From Centrapalus pauciflorus (lineage: Eukaryota > Streptophyta > Magnoliopsida > Asterales > Asteraceae), in contig JAANYP010003732.1 in the NCBI GenBank assembly GCA_020465985.1, positions 755,991-819,990 on the forward strand: a stretch of 64,000 bases of DNA. Reading direction: 5' to 3'. Positions 35,857 through 46,870 of this stretch are shown piece after piece. Numbering within the stretch: position 1 is the stretch's first letter; the number at the start of each line of letters is the position of its first letter. Below the pieces are notes generated by a model, which saw only the letters and a list, made by a program, of their open reading frames with translations, was not told the origin of the DNA and ran no database searches. The position numbers and the translations under genes are program-made.

Positions 35857-36083
35857 TGTTATAATCTAACTGAATTTAAATATCGAACAAGACTTGCAAA
35901 GTTTTACATATATGTATATATATTCTCCATATCAAATCGTATGACAAGTGTGAGTCTATTTATATACAAAATTAATGTACTATTTTGCAATTAATGAAAA
36001 CACTGTGTTGTGTTGCTTCTCAACTTGGTAAAAGAGAAGACCCTTTGAAAATTGCCATCCACATCTTTTGTCTTTTCATAATA
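35857..36083 (-). repeat. 5' LTR of the copia element
   Basis: One mismatch to the other LTR. Contains a TATA box at 35957-35966 (minus TATATAAATA). The sequence after the LTR in the minus direction, CGTTATCAGCACGAAG, occupies the primer-binding position but only partly resembles the usual initiator-tRNA-Met complement. Confidence 0.93.
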
Positions 36084-36405
36084 CTTCTATATTTTTAATT
36101 ATTTATAGCAAAACTTAAAATAAATGATAAAAAATGTAAAAGTTAATGTTGTTAAGAGACAAAATACAAAAGTTGATATTATTTATGAAAATTACAAATG
36201 TTTATATAATTAGTGATAATAAATAAATAATTTTTCTATAAATGATAAAAAAAATTGTTATTATTTTAAAAGGATAAGTGAGTAACTTAACTACATAAAT
36301 TGCTATCAATTAGATTGAAATTATCACTTTAAAAGGGTAACTGGGTAACTTAACTACATGAATAGTTTATACAACATTTCGATTTAAAATATTACTTATT
36401 ATTTA

Positions 36406-36680
36406 TCTGTGCTATTAAAAGAGTAACTGAATGCCACATGACATACTCTCATTTAATTTGACACATGTCGCTCTCTCTTTTTGCCACGTCAATTACTGAT
36501 TTTATTTTTAAATTTTAAAGTAAATCAAATCTATGTAAATCTAATATGGATTAATTTAATAACTAACTAACTAAAATTATGCAAACTTTATTATTTATAT
36601 AATTACTATATTATACATATATATATATATAAATATCAATTTCTAAAATTAACTCATGTAATACATGGGTAATAACCTAG
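36406..36680 (+). mobile_element. Short non-autonomous Helitron, 275 bp
   Basis: It starts TC (TCTGTGCTATTAAAAGAG) after an A and ends CTAG before a T. An 8-base spacer separates the end from a hairpin built on CATGTA-A-TACATG. These are the three Helitron hallmarks (5' TC, 3' hairpin plus CTRR, insertion between A and T). It is non-coding. Confidence 0.65.
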
Positions 36681-38404
36681 TAAGATGATATTATAAAATT
36701 TATAAGTCATGTATTTTGCATAAGTTTTTTATTATTCGTTAAACTAATTTTATTATTATTCTTATTTATCAAATATTTGAATCCAATGATTCATTTCATT
36801 CCGATTGATCAATCAAACATTACAATGAACGAAAATGATCCATTACATCACCAAATCTATTTTATTGCTTGGGCATTGCATTACTGATTACCGTTAATTA
36901 ATTAAATCATTAAGAATTCATTCAAATATAAAATGATTTTTTAACGATAACCAATATTGAAAGAACGGACCAAACTATTCAGAATTTCAGATGCTCTGAG
37001 GTACCGACCCAATAGTCCAATAAGCTCTGGCTACTTAGGCTTTGTCTGGTTAAGATGCCCTTGGGCTTTTCATGGTCCATAGTCTCTGTACCACTTGTTG
37101 GGCTTTAAATGGGCTAAACACGCAATAATCATGGACATTGCAAACTTTACTACTCTTCTTTTTCTTTGAAAAATACCCCGCTACACCCGATCTAAAAATA
37201 ATTAGAAATAATTGGTATGCCTAAAAATCAACTTAATCATATGATTATTTGATTTATAAATACATGAATTAGACCTATGTATCATTACTTAAAAATAATA
37301 CTTCTTTTAGGAATGTACATTATCAAATTCATCTACTTTGCTAATGATACCAATTTATACCAAGGGAATTTACATTGTTGGTCCATCAGATTTCTTTATT
37401 TCGTATTTATTAACAATATTTAGGTATTGATTAGCTATCCGATGCTTCTATTACAATATGTAACAATTAAAAGTTATATTAAAATAATTAATTTTAAATG
37501 ATATAAATGATCAATAGTGGGAAGGAATTTAGTTAGAAATATAAGGGAGGGATTTTCATATAAATTCTTTAAAAATTGTAAAATATAAAGCATTTAAAAA
37601 AATTATTGGGTATATTTGATGTCTTTACAACTTTTGACTAATATATACATGAAATGAATGTTAATAATTTAATGTAATGGATAAAGATATTATGTTTGAG
37701 ATGTGTTAAAATTAAATGAAGATAGCATTGTTTATATAATTACAAAACCCACCCTGGTTTTTGCCAAACATTCATGACCTTAAATGTTGCTGAAGGGCTG
37801 GATATCATCACACACAATATACCATTTTAGAAATGATTAATATTAAAATAATTCAATCAACTTATATCATTTTCTTAATTAAGTTTTTAAACTTTTTTTC
37901 AATTGTTTAAGTCTCTAAACTATGTTTGTCTTATTAAAAAATATATATTTTTGACTGGCTACCGGATTAAATAATAAAACACAAATGATTAAAAAAAAGT
38001 TTAGTGACATAATCGCTAAAATATGAAAATACTGTGGGTTTTTTCCAACATTAATTAAGTGAAAAACTAAAGTTAATTGTTTGATAACCGATTAAATATG
38101 TCAAATATACACTTTTAAATAATAAAAAAAATAGTTTAGGGATTTCTTTTTAAAAATTAATTCTTTTACAAACACAAAAAACAGAGGTAGATAGACTGAA
38201 ATGACATAATGCTAGAATATTGAAGATGGTACCCCACACTATTTGGTTATGTCGTTTTCAGTCCTTGGTATCATTTTCACTTAATATTGAAGCCAAACCA
38301 AACCCCACCTGATGGGAAGTGAAACCAGACCACCGGTCCACACCTATTTGACAACTTGCATTAAAATACAAAGGATTGTCAATTAGAGATTACACTATCA
38401 CTAA
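36681..38404. other. AT-rich intergenic DNA, nothing recognised
   Basis: No gene is seen. 37545-37665 resembles the ends of the Pack-MULE-type repeat (GGGAGGGATTTTCATATAAA, GGGTATATTTGATGT) and may be a decayed relic. Confidence 0.3.
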
Positions 38405-39709
38405 TCTATACTATATATAATAAGAAAACCACTTGAAGTTTCTGTACCATTAGATGGAAAGAAATCAATAGTCCAGATTAATGACAACTCATAATTATTT
38501 ATGAAATGTCTCTTATACCCTTAATTAAAACCAATAATTATACCTATGCCATTTTTTTAATTCATTTTCCAAATTTACTACATTACCTTAATTACCTAAA
38601 ATTTTGATTTTAATTTTTTCATTAATGAATTATATTTACCTAAAATAAATATATGTCATTATTATCCTTAATGATCATAGTTAAATTCAAATGGAAATTT
38701 TGAATTTAAATGTAGAAGTGTAGTAAATAAAGAAAAAATTTTTTGTTAATTATTTTGCTAACAAGATTTAAAATTTAATTGATAAAGCTTCAATTGTGAA
38801 TATGATAAATTTTGATTGTTGATTTTCAGATATTCCATTTTTATATTTTATCATTTTCAAAATATATACACATTCACATAATTGAAATTTTTTGTTTCTT
38901 ACATTGATATTTCATATTTGAAGTTAATAAAAATAAAAGAAACATTTTTTGGAAACACGTATTATCTGTTTTTAATAATACAATATAATAATATTTTTTT
39001 AATTAATATCAAACAACTAAGTATTTTTTATCTTTAATTTAACCAGCTTTCAATTTTTTTATTTTAATTATATATAAATTTTATAATAATTTATTAAAAT
39101 ATAAAAAAATATGTATTTTCTAAATCAACCCATGTAATACATGGGTTGATTAGCCTATATATTATAATAAAACAAAACAATTCATGTCACATGTCACTTC
39201 TACAAATTAAAAAAAAATTATTTTTCCACATCTTTTCCAAATTTAACACCTTAACTTAATTGCATTAAATTTTGACTTTATTTTTTTCATTAATTAATTT
39301 GTAATAAATTAGATTTTGTAACATTTAAAATTAATGTTTACCTAAAATAAATATCTATCATTATTATCCATAATAATCATAATTAGATCCAAATTTTATA
39401 CTTTGAATTAGTTGTGGAAATTATTATTATTATTATGTATAATAAAGGAATTATGTATAATAAAGGAAAACATCAAATGTCACGTGTCACCTCTACGTTC
39501 ACCAAAAAGATAATTACAACTTATAAAAATAAAAGATAAATACAATTTAATATTTTTAAAAAAGATAAATATACTCTATTTTTTAATCTGTAAATAATAA
39601 AAAATAAACCCAATTATTATTTTTGTATGTTTTTATTTTTACTCATATACATTTTATATAAATAAATTTAATAAAAAATGCCCACGTAATACGTGGGTCA
39701 TAAACTAGT
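38405..39709 (+). mobile_element. Composite Helitron with an internal second hairpin
   Basis: Starts TCTATACTATATATAATAAG, a classic plant Helitron 5' end, after an A. It ends CTAG (39706-39709) before T, 7 bases after a perfect hairpin CCCACGTA-A-TACGTGGG. A second hairpin with CCATGTA-A-TACATGG lies inside at about 39129-39145, followed by a damaged terminus (GCCTATA). It therefore looks like two Helitrons end to end. It is non-coding and shares about 1 kb with 7866-8806. Confidence 0.65.
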
Positions 39710-39902
39710 TATTTTATATATTCTATTTAACTACTCAAATTACGACTCATATAAGTATTAAGTATTACCATATACTGTTATCCCGTCTAGCAAGATGAGT
39801 AATCCTATGACTTTAAATACTATGATGGATATACATAACATATTGAATTGTAAACTGTTATCTAATTATCATACTTTATTGTTTTCATCTTAAAAAATTT
39901 AA

Positions 39903-40167
39903 GGGTGCGTTCACTTGACGAAAACTGAAGTGTTTTCTAGTTTCATTTTTTACGAAAACAAGGGTTTTATTAAAACATGTTCATTTACATAGTTTTTAAA
40001 ATTAATTTTCATTTTCATGAAATTTTCATTTTCAAAGTTTATAACTAAATGTTGAAAACAATTTTAATATGTTTTCAAACCATTTTCATGAATTTCAAAG
40101 CTGAAAACTACAATTACTATATAAACGCGTTTTCAGAATTCTTAATTTTCGTCAAGTGAACGCATCC
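39903..40167. mobile_element. Tourist-like MITE (PIF/Harbinger), 265 bp
   Basis: Near-perfect terminal inverted repeats, GGGTGCGTTCACTTGACGAA on the left and TTCGTCAAGTGAACGCATCC on the right. A TAA target duplication flanks it (39900-39902 and 40168-40170). It is non-coding. Confidence 0.8.
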
Positions 40168-40170
40168 TAA

Positions 40171-40879
40171 AGTATTTTAACAGTACAGATCATTTAAAAA
40201 ACGACATATTAAAAAGAAAAAGACATGATAATTTTGGTCAAATTAGGAACACCATAGAATGATAGATATATGATGATGATGATGTGAGAAAATTGTGGTT
40301 TGGTTTAAGGGGAAATGATGATATGTGGGGGGACTCACCAAATCTCATATGCTTATCCACTTTCCAACGTAGACTTGACTGTATGTGATCACCTACCCGT
40401 CTCTACTTTCTTGTATTTAACATGCTTGCTTCTGTTTCATAAATATGTCACTTTTCTTTCTTTTTATTACAAAACACATAAAATCTCTATAATTTGAATT
40501 AATACTCTATTATCAAAATAATTTTTATCATACACAACAATGTACGATCATATATTACATAATGTATAAACCTATGATGTATATTTATTCTTGTGTATGT
40601 CAAAACGTTGTTGTGTACAAAACTTAATATAATGAATTGCCGGTTATTTATATGTTTTGTTTTGTAATCTCAATTCATTTCTTTTACAAGATTTGTAAGA
40701 CTATATGTGTCTGAACTGAACTTTATGAGATTCAATCTTATTATAATTGGAAGATCGTTCAATTGTCATGATATTGATACAAAATTAATACCAAAATAAG
40801 TTGACAGTTATAACTTTTTTTGGTGTAAGCCCAAGGTTTTAATTATCTAAAGACATAAATCATGTTGTGCAAAATCAAA
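40171..40879. other. AT-rich intergenic DNA, nothing recognised
   Basis: Only short reading frames without recognisable similarity. Confidence 0.4.
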
Positions 40880-41185
40880 CATACAAATAGAGATGTTGAT
40901 TGATGGTGGAATAAGATTTCTTATGCGGATTTAGATGGGAGTAGAAAGCAAGGAAAGATTACTTCTTTTCAAGTGTGTAACGCGTATCGGCTCCATGGTT
41001 TGCTAATAGGAAGCCGAATCTACATATTGATTGGTCTAGATGGATTGTTAATCCTCTAGCATCCGTTTTTATATGATGTAATCTGATGTATTTTGGGTTA
41101 TATTCGGATGATTGTAACTTTTGGCTTGTCCCTCCTCGGTGACAAGTTGGTGGGGCTCTTAATAAATTTGTCATTTAGAAAAAGG
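40880..41185 (+). repeat. Possible LINE 3'-end fragment
   Basis: A local translation near 41005-41060 reads FANRKPNLHIDWSRWIVNPL, reminiscent of the C-terminal tail of plant L1-type reverse transcriptase proteins. It is followed by a non-coding tail with AATAAA (41160) as in plant LINE 3' UTRs. There is no target duplication or long poly(A), and the frame is broken. Low confidence. Confidence 0.3.
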
Positions 41186-41750
41186 TAGATGTATTTTTCC
41201 AACTAACTGATACTTACTTCGTTATTTTATAACTCACATACCATCTATTTTTTTATTAGAACTCGTATCTAACATGTGTAGTGTTTAGTACTTGCAAATA
41301 TGATATAAATAATGCAAACGTTAGGTTTACACTTTCTATCATCATTCGTCAACTAAATATACGTATTAATACTTAATATTTAAAATGACAAAAAAGCAAG
41401 TTTACAGTTTTAATAAAGTGTTTTGAAAAACTAAATAGTAACATTATGATAACACATTTTTTATGGCTTAATTTCTGTCAATAAAATGACTACACAGTCA
41501 TAGTGCAACATAGCTATGTACAAAATTACGAATGAGACTTGGCATACATGAAAGAATTAGTAAAGATAGATTATAAACATATCATAAAAGAATAAAGCAA
41601 TATCTTCTTGATTTCAGCTAACATGAATAACCAAATTCAACAAAGAAAACAGGATATAATTTCAAAAACAACTTGATCGCACATGACGAATTAAGCATCC
41701 ATTTTTTTTTTAAATTGTCATATATTCATCCAAAGTTAACGATCGATAAT

Positions 41751-41933
41751 CAGGGCCGGCCCTAAGGGGAGGGGGTCACATGGGTTATCGCCCAGGGCAT
41801 CAAACCGTGAAAAGACATCATTTTTGGAGTCCAATAAGTAATATATTAGACCTACACGTGTATTTTTAAAAAGACATTTTTTTTCACTCTCGTCCCGAGC
41901 AATTGAGCATAAAAATACTGAGGATCGGCTCTG
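41751..41933. mobile_element. hAT-type MITE, 183 bp
   Basis: Terminal inverted repeats CAGGGCCGGCCCTAAG and (inverted) CAGAGCCGATCCTCAG. It is flanked by a perfect 8-bp target duplication TCGATAAT (41743-41750 and 41934-41941). It is non-coding. Confidence 0.85.
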
Positions 41934-41941
41934 TCGATAAT

Positions 41942-42597
41942 CTCATAAGGTTGGTGTAAATATCTAATAATTACGTAAGAAAGCCGAAGAAGGTAGATGA
42001 TAGATATTTTGTTTGGTCATAAAAATGAGAAAGGGTAGACGATGGATAAATATATAGTTGTGTTAGGTTTGTTTTTCGACTTAATTTTAGTCTTTACAGC
42101 TGACCATTTATTTTATAAGAAAGAATATTGCATTTAATTAGGTCTCAAAAGGAACGTCTGTCTAATAAAGCATTTAATTTTGGGTTTAATCAATCAAAGT
42201 ATAACTAAACTATCCATGTGAAATGAGATTCTGAATCAAAACATATAACACTGCCAAACAAATCTGCATGTCTCATATCCTGTCTTCTTCCTTTTCTTCT
42301 TTTGCCGCTTGTAATTATTCCATTAATGACTTGACCTAACAAATCTCAAGATTATCTCAATAAATTACTCAACTCAGTTATTTATACATAAGATGATTAA
42401 ATTATCAATATATTGAGATTTAATAAGGCTAATGAGCCTTATGAGTTGGGTAGTTTAATACTTGAACTCGACTAATAAACTACTTTGGATGTCTCAAGCT
42501 CAAGCTCAAGCTCGACTCAACTTCAATCAAGTTAATTTCAAATATTTTCCAAGTTAATCTAGTGAGTAGTTTGATGCCAACACTTAGTACACAGGTG
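41942..42597. other. Intergenic DNA, nothing recognised
   Basis: AT-rich sequence with an AAGCTC repeat near 42500. No gene was recognised. Confidence 0.35.
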
Positions 42598-42702
42598 TAA
42601 GGGACCTCGGCCACGGGCGTGCCTTGGTTCCTCGAGCCGTGCCTTCCTCTGATCCCCGGTCAAGATTTTTGGTGCTTATTCATGCCTTTTTTCCAAAATA
42701 AC

Positions 42703-42733
<31 letters not shown>

Positions 42734-42770
42734 ACGCATCGATGAAGAACGTAGCAAAATGCGATAGTTG
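42598..42770 (+). pseudogene. Truncated ITS1-5.8S ribosomal DNA fragment
   Basis: From 42703 the sequence matches the first about 68 bases of plant 5.8S rRNA (AACGACTCTCGGCAACGGAT, CTCGGCTCACGCATCGATGA, then AACGTAGCAAAATGCGAT) with about one mismatch before it diverges at about 42771. Plant 5.8S is about 160 bases, so the 3' half is missing. The preceding GC-rich 100 bases are ITS1-like by position. It is not a working rRNA gene but an rDNA fragment inserted far from an rDNA array. An ORF across it has no meaning. Confidence 0.85.
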
Positions 42771-43341
42771 GCTCTGTTCCCTTAAGTTTTGTAAGATACG
42801 GGCTATTCTAATAAATAAGTAAGTAGTAATTAAACTATATTGTTAAATGTCAATTGTTACTGCAATATTTATCCCAAATAAACTACACTTTTCGCTCATC
42901 ATTCATCAACTAAATTTATTATATATTTAAGGGCTAAGAAGTAAGAACTGAAAAATAGTAACAACTTTTTGGTATTTTTATCATTTATAGCAACATGTTT
43001 CAAAAAGTATTCAAAATAGCAATCACTTTATTTTTATCAATAATAACCAATGTTTTCAAGATCGAGATCGAATCGAAATCGTAAGATTCTACTACAAAAT
43101 TTAAAATCTCAAATAAAATACAAGTTGTGAAATATAATGACGTCACATAATAACGATGGACTTGTATATTCATATGGAAGCCCTTAAATTGGGCAATTTT
43201 GTGTCGAACCCTTGGAAAAAAAAAAATACTTTGAACAACCATGATGTAAATACATTTGACACTGGACACTAAACTAAGTTATAAATATAAGTCAAACAGT
43301 GACACAAGAGCCAAAATTTACAATACTATTTTCATTCTGTA

Positions 43342-43375
<34 letters not shown>

Positions 43376-43585
43376 ATATAAACACATTATTTATAGAACA
43401 GGTCCATGCAATTGACTGAAATAAATTGAAAAATAAACGGAAAAAAGCAACCTGAGACAGTAAACGAACCCTACAAAGAAAACGAACCTTTAACGTCATG
43501 ACTACTGAAGGTCAAACTATGCAAAGTCAAACTCATATAACCCGCGAACATGATTAACCTACTATCGGTTAACGTCCTCCAGATC
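42771..43585. other. 3' flank of the PI4K gene with an A30 tract
   Basis: Contains the 3' UTR region of the minus-strand kinase gene. 43344-43373 is an unbroken run of 30 T (poly-A in the mRNA sense), about 210 bases after the stop codon. Nothing else was recognised. Confidence 0.45.
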
Positions 43586-45490
43586 TCAAAACTGGCAAGA
43601 AGTACCCAGCCTTTGTCTCTGCCAATGCCCTGTGATGCCCGACTTGCGCTGTGCGAATGCAGGCTGCAGCAGCTCCTGAAACTTCTCCAGAAACAGACCC
43701 CATTCCTCCTCCTTCATCTCCCCCAACTTCACGAAGCTACCACTCGTCGGAAGCTGTTCGTTCGCACTCCTATGCCCAGCGGATGAGTTGACCGCCACAT
43801 ACCTGTTACTACTATCATCACCAAGACTAGAGTTTTTCTTCAGGGCCATTGATAGACTTGATACAAAAGGAGACTTTACTAATGTCGGATGTACATCTTC
43901 TTCTTCATTTTCATCTTCTTCTTTGATGGTCTCTTCAAGTTTAGAAAGTGGGTTTCGCCCAAATCCAAAGTGCAAAGGAAAAACGGGGTTTATGAAGTTC
44001 TCATTCGATATTTTATGACTAATGTCAAAGTCGTTATCATCATTGTCAATTTCAAACTGGAATGCGTCTTCCTGCACTTCGGTTTTAGGAGATAACACAA
44101 ACACCTCCCTCTCACTGACCAACCTCCTTGCCTCCATGCACAAAACCTCTAGCTCACTGGGTTCCTCTTCACCACGACGAAACTCACGACTCATCATCTC
44201 ACCGATCTCTGCAAGACACAGTCCGTAACCAGCAGCGCCCTTAAGGAAAATGGTGCAGAGAATCAGAACACGTAGACATGCCTCTCGAATCATAGGAAGC
44301 TCGCTTCTTAGCATCTCCGAATCACGATGTGGATCGAGCGCTTCAATGTACTTAAGCTCATCCTCAGAAAAGGGGATTGAAGCCTGCGGCCAATGAATCC
44401 ACTCGAAATATGGATCTTCCAAACTTTCTGGCAAGCAGAGGCCATGATCAATCGGTATGAGTTCAACCTGACCAAATTTTCCTGCACCATCATCATTTAG
44501 CTTTCTAACCAGCAGATTTCCAGCATGCCGGTCTGTGTTAAAAATTCTTATATCTAGTATACCAATACGATGAACAGCAGACACAGGGAAACTCGATGTC
44601 CCATGGTCACTAGCATCAAAATCATGAGGGATAAACTGTTGGAACGAGGCAATCTTGCTAAATTGTTTCTTCTTCCTTTCAGGCTTGCTGTTATTGCTGC
44701 TAGTCCCACTTACACCATCATTAATATTGAAAATAGAGTGGGTGATTTTGACAAGTGCAGTGGGAGGTACATTAGCAAAGTGGTCATAGTCAAGAAGGTA
44801 AGCAGCTACCTCTCGAAAACCCGTTTCTCCAACACGAACCGACCTCTTCAATCCCGGTTGTCCAAGAGCTTTACCCACAAACCCTTTCGGATTGTTAGGG
44901 GCAAAGGGCTCCTCATCTGTAGGCTTCACAATTGCCACACTGTCACCTCTACTATTTCTAAAATAATAAGCACCTCCAAGTCCACCATGAACCGGGATCG
45001 GCTCAACACCGATCTTTAGTGCCTTCACAACCTCCTTAACAAGCTCTTTGGTTCTTCTAAAGTTACCCGAATGTCCCAAGATCTCAATAGGCCCACTCCG
45101 ATCTCTGTGTTGTATATCCCTACCAGAGGGAGAAAGACAAGGAGTCGAAGAACTTCTATGCATTATATTTCTTGTTAAAAGAAGAGGGGAATCATTACGA
45201 ATGGCACTAAGATCATTCTTCAACACCATGTCTCCAAAAGTCAATGAACTTTCTTCAATAGGAACATTAAGAGCAATTTGTAACCTTCGTTTGACCATAT
45301 GTGCATTATCGTTTCGATCTAACTCCATTCCTAGCACACAGCCAGTTTCAGTTTGAACAAAAACACGTCTCCTCCCCGTAGGTTTCACCCCTTCCATCCA
45401 ACCATTTGCACCACACTCCTTCCCTACAGGACCTTTAAAAACGGGAACAACCATTTGGGTTTGAACTGGGCTGTCTAAGTTAGGAGACAT
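43586..45490 (-). CDS. Type II phosphatidylinositol 4-kinase gamma (PI4K gamma 5/7-like)
   Basis: A 634-residue single-exon ORF. The family has PI3/4-kinase folds with an N-terminal ubiquitin-like domain; some plant members act as protein kinases rather than lipid kinases. A ubiquitin-like region spans about residues 41-107 (RRVFVQTETGCVLGMEL to SPLLLTRN). The kinase part runs from about 165 to 440, with GGLGGAYYFRN (ATP loop), VAIVKPTDEEPFAPNNP, the catalytic-loop NTDRHAGNLLVR near 315 and IPIDHGLCLPE near 347. The C-terminal about 190 residues are acidic and variable, ending in EWGLFLEKFQELLQPAF. A 5' UTR intron is supported by a donor at 46235 (CTG/GTGAGC, minus) with an acceptor just upstream of the ATG near 45520-45535. 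The frame is intact. Confidence 0.92.
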   Translation of the reverse strand: MSPNLDSPVQTQMVVPVFKGPVGKECGANGWMEGVKPTGRRRVFVQTETGCVLGMELDRNDNAHMVKRRLQIALNVPIEESSLTFGDMVLKNDLSAIRNDSPLLLTRNIMHRSSSTPCLSPSGRDIQHRDRSGPIEILGHSGNFRRTKELVKEVVKALKIGVEPIPVHGGLGGAYYFRNSRGDSVAIVKPTDEEPFAPNNPKGFVGKALGQPGLKRSVRVGETGFREVAAYLLDYDHFANVPPTALVKITHSIFNINDGVSGTSSNNSKPERKKKQFSKIASFQQFIPHDFDASDHGTSSFPVSAVHRIGILDIRIFNTDRHAGNLLVRKLNDDGAGKFGQVELIPIDHGLCLPESLEDPYFEWIHWPQASIPFSEDELKYIEALDPHRDSEMLRSELPMIREACLRVLILCTIFLKGAAGYGLCLAEIGEMMSREFRRGEEEPSELEVLCMEARRLVSEREVFVLSPKTEVQEDAFQFEIDNDDNDFDISHKISNENFINPVFPLHFGFGRNPLSKLEETIKEEDENEEEDVHPTLVKSPFVSSLSMALKKNSSLGDDSSNRYVAVNSSAGHRSANEQLPTSGSFVKLGEMKEEEWGLFLEKFQELLQPAFAQRKSGITGHWQRQRLGTSCQF

Positions 45491-45535
45491 GAACCAAATA
45501 GGGAAAAGGGTGATTGATCAATCTGCAGCCAGCTA

Positions 45536-46390
45536 AAGATGAAGATAAATTCTTCTTCCTCTTCACTCCTATAAGTGAGCCAAACTCAGAACCTGGTTGC
45601 TAACTATTGGTAGAGTATGGAATACAAACAATCATCACCAAAATGAAGTTCACCCATCTAAGTGAATGAAATCCGTGCGTTTTCCCTAATCTGTACACAA
45701 AAAAAAAATCCATAGGAAAATTACGAAACAATTAGAAAGAGTGAAAAATCAATCAAATATTTTGTTAGCTTGAAAAAACATTCATGCTTGCATCTTTGAA
45801 GCGGATATTCAAAGTGATGAGTCACTTTTTCAGAGAACTAAGTATTGCAAAATACAAAGTGATACTGATGAGATATTCATTTGTTCAAAATCAACAGGAG
45901 TTCAAAGTGATGGGTCACTTTTTCAGAGAACTAAGTATTGCAAAATACAAAGTGATACTGATGAGATATTCATTTGTTCCAAATCAACAGGAGTTACAAA
46001 AACCATCCAATGATCTAAATACAATAACTGTTTATCGAATGAAGTTTACACAAATCTGACCTAAAACTCGGAAGAAATGCAACATTAACATCTGAAAACA
46101 GTCCTCAACGAAACTAAAGTTAATATTAATGACAACATGCACGTTTACAAGCTTAAACATAAAACATTGGGAAAATTAATGTTAAATGATACATCTTCAA
46201 CGAGAAGAACAAAAGCCATAAGTAAAAAAGCTCACCAGATAACCAGATCTGCCAGCAATTGACACGCTGTTGCAGAGGAAGAACCCAATCGAATCAAGAT
46301 CCGGATAACAAAATCAATCAGAGAGACAACAGATCCGGATAATACTACATTTTCGTCAACAGTTTTTATTATAGCCATTATCTGACAGCA
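45536..46390 (-). other. 5' UTR intron and first exon of the PI4K gene
   Basis: On the minus strand, a GC-richer leader (46236 to about 46390) ends in a clear donor GTGAGC at 46235. The intron runs to an acceptor (CTGCAG or TTTAG) just before the coding exon. The intron contains a 93-bp tandem duplication. Confidence 0.55.
45808..45993. repeat. 93-bp tandem duplication (two copies)
   Basis: Copies 45808-45900 and 45901-45993 are nearly identical (for example GATGAGTCAC against GATGGGTCAC). They lie in the 5' UTR intron of the PI4K gene. The few differences imply a recent duplication. Confidence 0.9.
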
Positions 46391-46560
46391 CTTTTTTCAA
46401 ACGCAAATCCAAACACCATCATAGATAGATATAAGATGTAAAACTATTGATTTAATTTTTTTTATATACATATTTGATTATTTGATTTAGATAAAATTCT
46501 CACTAAAACAAGATTATGTGTACTTGCACAAAAAAAATTTGTACAAGAGTTGTTTAACAG

Positions 46561-46862
46561 TAGGGGTGAGCAATGGAGCCGGTTTTCCGAACCCGGTCCG
46601 GTACCGAGCCGGGACCGGTACCGACCGATACCGAATTAATATATTCGGTCCGGTCTCGGGTTTGAATTACTTAAAAATCGATTTGTCGGTACTCACGATT
46701 CCGGTACCATATTTATTCTGAATCTATTATTTTGGTTTCGGTACCATATTTATACCGAACCGGTACCATATAAATTTAATTGGTTCAGTATTCACTTCTT
46801 CCACATCTCTATTTCGTTTTTGGTATCGGTTCGATCCGGTCCTGGTAGTGAGCTCACCCATT
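46561..46862. mobile_element. hAT-like non-autonomous element rich in CCGGTACCG, 302 bp
   Basis: Ends TAGGGGTGAGC and (inverted) TGGGTGAGC; flanked by TTTAACAG (46553-46560) and TTTAACGG (46863-46870), an 8-bp target duplication with one mismatch. The interior has repeated GGTACCG/CGGTACC. A related inverted copy lies at about 49310-49837. Confidence 0.6.
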
Positions 46863-46870
46863 TTTAACGG

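Larger units (their letters stand above)
30002..36083 (-). mobile_element. Complete young Ty1-copia LTR retrotransposon, 6082 bp
   Basis: Two 227-bp LTRs (30002-30228 and 35857-36083) differ at a single base (G at 30067, A at 35922). The flanking 5-bp target duplication CTTCT (29997-30001 and 36084-36088) is perfect. Read on the minus strand the order is LTR, leader, gag (35076-34036), pol (33871-30386), purine tract (complement of CTCCCCCTTGG at 30229) and LTR. Domain order protease-integrase-RT-RNase H defines Ty1-copia. Both ORFs are open, so the copy could be autonomous. It sits just upstream of the RNA polymerase gene in the same orientation. Confidence 0.95.

Noticed and set aside
42619..42822. 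67-residue ORF
   Set aside because: It crosses the ITS1-5.8S rDNA fragment; the translation has no meaning.
43788..45356. Plus-strand ORFs opposite the PI4K gene
   Set aside because: They are antisense shadows of a conserved kinase coding sequence.
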